64,000 bases of DNA from Bog-159 sp963843255 (GTDB lineage: Bacteria > Acidobacteriota > Terriglobia > Bryobacterales > Bryobacteraceae). Location: contig CAWJJQ010000006.1 in the NCBI GenBank assembly GCA_963843255.1, forward strand, positions 434,001 through 498,000, read 5' to 3'. Shown here one piece after another: positions 60,124 to 64,000 of this stretch. The translations under genes and the position numbers were made by a program. Each line of letters begins with the position of its first letter. Position 1 is the stretch's first letter. The notes under the pieces are model-generated. The model saw nothing but the letters and a program-made list of their open reading frames with translations, was not told the DNA's origin and ran no database searches.

Positions 60124-61776
60124 TTACTCCCGCGCGCCGGTGCCGGTCAGGATCAGTTGGGTCTGCCGCTCTACGCGCCCGCCCTCCGGGACATCGAATG
60201 CTTCACAGAGCTTCTCGAAGGGCTTTAAAAACCCCGGGTCCTCGTAAGCCGCGCGATCCAGTTCTTCGAACGCATAGATCCGGTACCGGCCCGGAGTCAC
60301 ACCCGTGAATTCAAAGTGCCCGGCATCGTCCGCCGTTCCCAGCGCATAGAGGCTCAGTTCCCCCGCCCGCTCCCCGCCAGGCGCCAACAGCACCGCCGCG
60401 CGCGCGATCCGCGCCACGCCTGGCGGTATCACGACCGTGCCGCGCACTACCGCTCCGCGCGTGCTCATTACCACGCGCAACGGACCGTGCATGCCGGTTT
60501 CAATCGTTAAACTGCCGCTCGCCACATCCCGGTCGCCCAGCCGGATCGATTTCACGAATCCGCCCGCCGGAACCGGCTTCACGTTAATATCCCAGTTCCC
60601 CGGTGTGACGCCGGATAGTGCAAAGGCGCCATCCGGTTGAGTTTCGGCTTGCACCTCATGTCTTCCCGGAGGGTAGCCCGAAGGCAGCAACGAAACCCGG
60701 AATGCGTGCGGGGAAGGCTCGTTTCCTTCTACCTCCACACGTCCCGCCAGCTCAGTTCCGCGCTCTGCCTGCACCGTGATCTCCTGGCCGCCGGGGGGCA
60801 GTTCGATCTTTTCCACGGCCCAGTACTCGCCGCTCGCGGCGGACGCGCTGGCCACCAGCACGTACGGTCCCGGAACCAGGTTGCCGATCTCAAACTCGTA
60901 TTGCGGCGCCGGCGCGTTGGCGGCCACGCTCTGATCGCCGCCCTCCGGCACATCCTGCGGAAAGATGCCGATCAAAACATTTGTATTCGGCGGAAAATCG
61001 GCCGGAACCAGAATCTTGCCGCGCAGCGTAGCCGCCACCCGCACGGCCAGGTGGAAATCGATTCCATCGATTTCCTTACCCTCAACCTGAATGGGAGTGG
61101 CCGCCGATAGACGGCTGGTATCGGGATAAAACGCCGCACCGTACATCTTCTGGGACGGGATCGAGTTCGCCGCGGCGGATGGCTCCACGGCTAGCGCGGG
61201 GGCGTAGTACGACGCCGCCATCGCGATATATTGTCCCGGCGGCAGACCTGGAAAGCGATACCGGCCGCGATCGTCCGTGCTCGCCCACGCATCGGTTTTG
61301 TAGGCTGGCTGCAGATGGTCCCACCCGGACTTCAGCAGGCGGATCTGCGCATTGACCACCGGATCGCCTTCCAGATCGAGCACTACGCCCGAGATGGCGC
61401 CCAGCGGCCGCAGCCGGAACGTGATGCCGTAGCGGTTGTCGCCCGCCGCCAGGTTCAAGATCGCGCGCGGGCGGTTCGGGGTAGCCGCCCCGAACCAGGC
61501 CTCCCGGTAACCATCCATGTGCACATACAAGCGATACTTTCCCGGCGGTATGCTGTGGAAGCCGAACGCGCCGTCCGGTTCGCTGAATGTCACGGCTTCG
61601 AGCGGCGCCGGATCGAGCGTGGTAAGCGTCACCTGGGCGCGCCGCACAGGACTGCCGGTCGAGTCGTTTAACACCACCCCGCTCACCGAGGCGTACCGCG
61701 CCGGGTTCTCTTCCGGCTTCACCGGTACCGCGGCGGCCAGCCACACCGCAACGGTCAAGATCCATCCCCTGCGCAT
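60124..61776 (-). CDS. Exported carboxypeptidase-regulatory-like protein (1st of tandem pair)
   Basis: 550 aa with a signal peptide (MRRGWILTVAVWLAAAVPVKP). The same architecture as the next gene: YASVSGVVLNDSTGSPVRRAQVTLTTLDP... FGFHSIPPGKYRLYVHMDGYREA, then repeated modules (GVVLDLEGDPVVNAQIRLLKSG; RYRFPGLPPGQYIAMAASYYAP). It ends PGRYRIYAFEELDRAAYEDPGFLKPFEKLCEAFDVPEGGRVERQ. The pair looks like a tandem duplication, now well diverged. Function unknown. Confidence 0.75.
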   Translation of the reverse strand: MRRGWILTVAVWLAAAVPVKPEENPARYASVSGVVLNDSTGSPVRRAQVTLTTLDPAPLEAVTFSEPDGAFGFHSIPPGKYRLYVHMDGYREAWFGAATPNRPRAILNLAAGDNRYGITFRLRPLGAISGVVLDLEGDPVVNAQIRLLKSGWDHLQPAYKTDAWASTDDRGRYRFPGLPPGQYIAMAASYYAPALAVEPSAAANSIPSQKMYGAAFYPDTSRLSAATPIQVEGKEIDGIDFHLAVRVAATLRGKILVPADFPPNTNVLIGIFPQDVPEGGDQSVAANAPAPQYEFEIGNLVPGPYVLVASASAASGEYWAVEKIELPPGGQEITVQAERGTELAGRVEVEGNEPSPHAFRVSLLPSGYPPGRHEVQAETQPDGAFALSGVTPGNWDINVKPVPAGGFVKSIRLGDRDVASGSLTIETGMHGPLRVVMSTRGAVVRGTVVIPPGVARIARAAVLLAPGGERAGELSLYALGTADDAGHFEFTGVTPGRYRIYAFEELDRAAYEDPGFLKPFEKLCEAFDVPEGGRVERQTQLILTGTGARE

Positions 61777-61810
61777 GTACGCCTATTTGACCCGCGCGCC
61801 CTGTCCCCGG

Positions 61811-62896
61811 TTACGGATTTGTGGGCAGGCCCAGTTCGCGCGCCTCGTACCGCAACTCGCGATCGAGCACCATTTCCATGGTGGTGCCCTTCGGCAAAAT
61901 CACATCCGGACTATGCGCCAGGAGCACCCCGGCCAGTCCCGCCGCCGCCCCGCCCACCGCGCCTACGCCCGCTCCCATGGCGCTGCGGCCCGCGATGGCG
62001 CCGATGGTCGCCCCCGCACCGGCCGCCTCGCCCACCGTGCGCACATCGCCGGCCGTGTTGCGCTCGCCGCGGATCTTGCCTTCCTGCCGGTCCACATTGT
62101 TGCCGTCCGCGCTGTCCAGCCGCGAACGGAAATCCCGCGTGACGCCGCTCGGCAGCGTGAGTGAGTCAAAGCGCAAAAACAGCTCCGACTTACCCTTCAT
62201 CCTCCCACCGCGCTTAACTTCGGTTACGGTGCCTGTTACATAACTACCCTTTGGAATTACGATGTGTCCATCCTGGATGATGGGGAAGGCGGTTTCCAGA
62301 TAAACCCGATCGCCTTCGGCAGTGTACTTGGTATTCAGACTATTGACCAGCGAAAGAGCCACCTTCGTGCCGGCCTGTACCACAATCGCGGCCGGAACAG
62401 CCGCTGCCTGCGTAACTATTGCAGGTGCCGGCGCGCTGCGCAGCGCATCCAGGCGCTCCTGGTTTCTGTAGACCAGGGTGGCCTCCGTCGCGGAAGAGCC
62501 CCGCCGGATGGTCCGCGTAACCGTAAGGATCGTACGGTTTCGCGAAAGCTCCCAGCGGTCTTCCACCACATAGCTCTGCGGCCCGTTCGCCAGCGTGTTG
62601 ATCAGCAGCGCGGCGCCTTCCCATTTTGCTTCGCTGCTCATGTGCGAGCCGTTGATCAGATACTTACTCTCGGTGCCATCCGCGCGGAACGACCAGCTAA
62701 CACCCGCCTCCGTGCAGCGGAAGATGGAACCCTCCTGGCTTATGGCCAATAGTGCGTCCGGAGCCGAAGGCAGACCGCGCACGTTACTTTGCGGCGCGTC
62801 GAGCGTCCAGTTGCCCGAAAATTGGTGACCATCCGCACCCGCAAGCAATCCAAGCGGCAGCAGAATTAGAAATACAGTTGTAACCGAAGGGCGCAT
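61811..62896 (-). CDS. Exported protein with glycine-zipper region, unknown function
   Basis: 361 aa, signal peptide (TTVFLILLPLGLLAGADG). Residues ~25-145 form a beta-rich domain (FSGNWTLDAPQSNVRGLP; DRWELSRNRTILTVTRTI). Residues ~175-270 resemble a TrbI/VirB10-like or conjugal beta segment (VQAGTKVALSLVNSLNTKYTAEGDRVYLETAFPIIQDGHIVIPKGSYVTGTVTEVKRGGRMKGKSELFLRF). The C-terminal ~70 residues contain a Gly/Ala zipper (GAGATIGAIAGRSAMGAGVGAVGGAAAG). Such zippers insert in or span membranes. Function unknown. Confidence 0.75.
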   Translation of the reverse strand: MRPSVTTVFLILLPLGLLAGADGHQFSGNWTLDAPQSNVRGLPSAPDALLAISQEGSIFRCTEAGVSWSFRADGTESKYLINGSHMSSEAKWEGAALLINTLANGPQSYVVEDRWELSRNRTILTVTRTIRRGSSATEATLVYRNQERLDALRSAPAPAIVTQAAAVPAAIVVQAGTKVALSLVNSLNTKYTAEGDRVYLETAFPIIQDGHIVIPKGSYVTGTVTEVKRGGRMKGKSELFLRFDSLTLPSGVTRDFRSRLDSADGNNVDRQEGKIRGERNTAGDVRTVGEAAGAGATIGAIAGRSAMGAGVGAVGGAAAGLAGVLLAHSPDVILPKGTTMEMVLDRELRYEARELGLPTNP

Positions 62897-63001
62897 AATG
62901 CTTCGATAATTATATCCTGCCGCGCAACTAGTACCCTAAGTCGAAAAAACAGGTCTCATAATCTGACACGGCGGTTTACAATTGCTCCGGAGGGGACCCT
63001 T

Positions 63002-63490
63002 ATGTCCAAGAATGCGTTACTGACGTCAATCATTTGCGGGCTGGCCATTTTACTTGCTCAGCCCATGTCTTTGCTGGCCGCAAATCCGTCGCTGGCCGGA
63101 TCCTGGGAACTGACCTTCACCGCCAGCGTGCCCCCTACGCCGCCTGTAATCCAGATCCCGGGGTTAGCTACGTTTACCAGGGATGGCTCTACGATTGAGA
63201 CGGATGGCACAGAAGTGGCGATGCACGGAACTCCAGGTCATGGCATCTGGCAATTGATGCCCTGCCTGTGCAGTTTCTATGTCGAGTACATCAGCCTGGA
63301 AGTGGATAACGACGGAGCCCTGAGTTCCAAGAGTGTTACCGTGGCCATCGTGACGCCTGCCACATCCAGCACTGGGACGACATTCAGCGGACAGTACACC
63401 ACCACGACCACCGGCCCTTCGGGAACGCCGCCCAAGACCACCACCGGCACACTCACCGGAACACTGATCCCGCACCCTGCGCTGCCGTAA
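63002..63490 (+). CDS. Small exported protein of unknown function, 162 aa
   Basis: ATG 63002 follows GGAGGGG with eight bases between. The signal peptide covers ~1-27. The mature part begins NPSLAGSWELTFTASVPP, a lipocalin-like or DUF-type beta-barrel opening, has a CLC near residue 88 and ends in a Thr/Pro/Gly-rich tail (TTTTTGPSGTPPKTTTGTLTGTL). No catalytic motif. Convergent with the gene at 63538, with a palindromic repeat between. Confidence 0.65.
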   Translation: MSKNALLTSIICGLAILLAQPMSLLAANPSLAGSWELTFTASVPPTPPVIQIPGLATFTRDGSTIETDGTEVAMHGTPGHGIWQLMPCLCSFYVEYISLEVDNDGALSSKSVTVAIVTPATSSTGTTFSGQYTTTTTGPSGTPPKTTTGTLTGTLIPHPALP

Positions 63491-63494
63491 GTAA

Positions 63495-63538
63495 GTGGGG
63501 CGGGCCCTCGGCCTGCGGGCGGCCTCTTAAGGCCGCCC
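63495..63538. repeat. Dispersed palindromic repeat, copy at 63.5 kb
   Basis: Begins GTGGGGCGGGCCCTCGGCC and continues GGGCGGCC-TCTTAA-GGCCGCCC, a perfect 8-bp stem. It lies between two convergent stop codons and overlaps the last base of the minus-strand stop, where it could end both transcripts. Confidence 0.65.
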
Positions 63539-64000
63539 TAGTTCTTACTCATGCTTAACCCACTAACAATAACATCGGTATTGTGAGCGAACCGTAACCC
63601 ATACACACCGTCCGTCGAACTAAGTTTCCCGGCCGTGACTAATGCCGCCTTGTCATATCCCGCGACCACTGTGCCATTGATCGCGCACTCCACCCGGTCG
63701 CCTTTCACCGAAAGGGCGATTTCCTGAGTGATCGCCTCTCCCGGCGCCGCCGCTTTGTGGACGGCGGCGTTCGCTTCCCGCCTGCCGTTCATTTGAAACG
63801 GCTCCGGACCAAATCCGCGCACGATGAAGTTACCGCTGCCGTACGCCGAGCAATACAGAAAGCTTTGTTGCGCCGTTCCCATGTTATTACCCGCGATCAT
63901 GATGCCGTAAGGATGCGGATGACTATTCAAGTTCATGTACTTGGGCTCTGTAAACGTGGCTTTTACCGTGTAGTTGCCCCTAGCTTGGTTTGCCGGGTTC
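63538..64000 (-). CDS. Partial LamG/DUF1080-like protein (C-terminal part; runs off the window)
   Basis: The frame is open from the right edge (NPANQARGNYTVKATFTEPKYMNLNSHPHPYGIMIAGNNMG...) to the stop at 63540-63538; at least 153 residues are present. The pattern of alternating strands, including FLYCSAYGSGNFIVRGFGPEPFQ and VKGDRVECAINGTVVAGYDKAALVTAGKLSSTDGVYGLRFAHNTDVIVSGLSMSK, fits the concanavalin-like fold of DUF1080/LamG domains. The N-terminus and signal peptide lie outside. Function unknown. Confidence 0.6.
   Translation of the reverse strand, partial: NPANQARGNYTVKATFTEPKYMNLNSHPHPYGIMIAGNNMGTAQQSFLYCSAYGSGNFIVRGFGPEPFQMNGRREANAAVHKAAAPGEAITQEIALSVKGDRVECAINGTVVAGYDKAALVTAGKLSSTDGVYGLRFAHNTDVIVSGLSMSKN

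Noticed and set aside
1..64000. CRISPR arrays, tRNA or rRNA genes
   Set aside because: No regularly spaced repeats of CRISPR type and no sequence that folds as a tRNA with a recognisable anticodon arm were found by eye. A tRNA scan would be decisive.

Overview
The window looks like chromosomal DNA of an acidobacterium, most likely of the Solibacter/Bryobacter type. The clues are GC-rich coding, an ADOP-type duplicated ABC permease, a VWFA-related acidobacterial protein, a GWxTD domain, tandem secreted carboxypeptidase-regulatory-like proteins, BlaI/M56 pairs, and many small decayed genes and palindromic repeats. This assignment is inferred from family content only.

Layout. 1-7 kb: a small Cys-rich protein, serS, an ADOP permease, a DUF2846-like gene broken by an amber codon, and a blaI-like/M56-GWxTD pair behind a palindromic operator. 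7-16 kb: secreted TIM-barrel and VOC proteins, a broken lectin gene, a higBA module whose toxin carries a repeat in frame, a membrane protein with a spermidine-synthase-like domain, and a coupled SSS/APC transporter pair. 16-26 kb: HtrA protease with coaE, a PilZ protein, a two-component system, ribBA, a DUF302-like protein, a DUF457 membrane protein and three unrecognised genes. 26-35 kb: a membrane-anchored trehalose-6-phosphate synthase, then (minus strand) an operon encoding an LPXTG protein, a VWA protein, a sortase and an OmpA-like protein, then otsB. 35-43 kb: the rplM-rpsI-rpsB-tsf-pyrH-frr cluster (minus), interrupted between pyrH and frr by a small cassette flanked by a duplicated pyrH 3' end, and opposite it DUF1385-prfA-prmC. 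43-53 kb: M28 peptidase, an SDR, then a gene graveyard (vapBC, FG-GAP, YVTN and cstA remnants) around a TadE/TadE/TadG-like operon with an ECF sigma factor. 53-64 kb: LytS/LytTR two-component pair, PQQ dehydrogenase, frameshifted cheX-cheB, two tandem carboxypeptidase-regulatory-like proteins and secreted proteins of unknown function.

How the genes work together: translation genes (serS, ribosomal proteins, EF-Ts, RRF, RF1, PrmC) form the housekeeping core. otsA and otsB give a complete trehalose route although 5.8 kb apart. The sortase operon contains both enzyme and probable substrate and is the best candidate for a little-described system.

Two repeat families recur: an ~86-bp palindromic element (copies at 7942, 25817 and a 35-bp derivative inside higB) and a GTGGGGC-cored palindrome at intergenic sites (326, 18495, 28346, 58394, 63495). 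Several genes carry single-base frameshifts (29.3, 46.3, 57.66 and 58.2 kb), so either real decay or assembly error must be considered.
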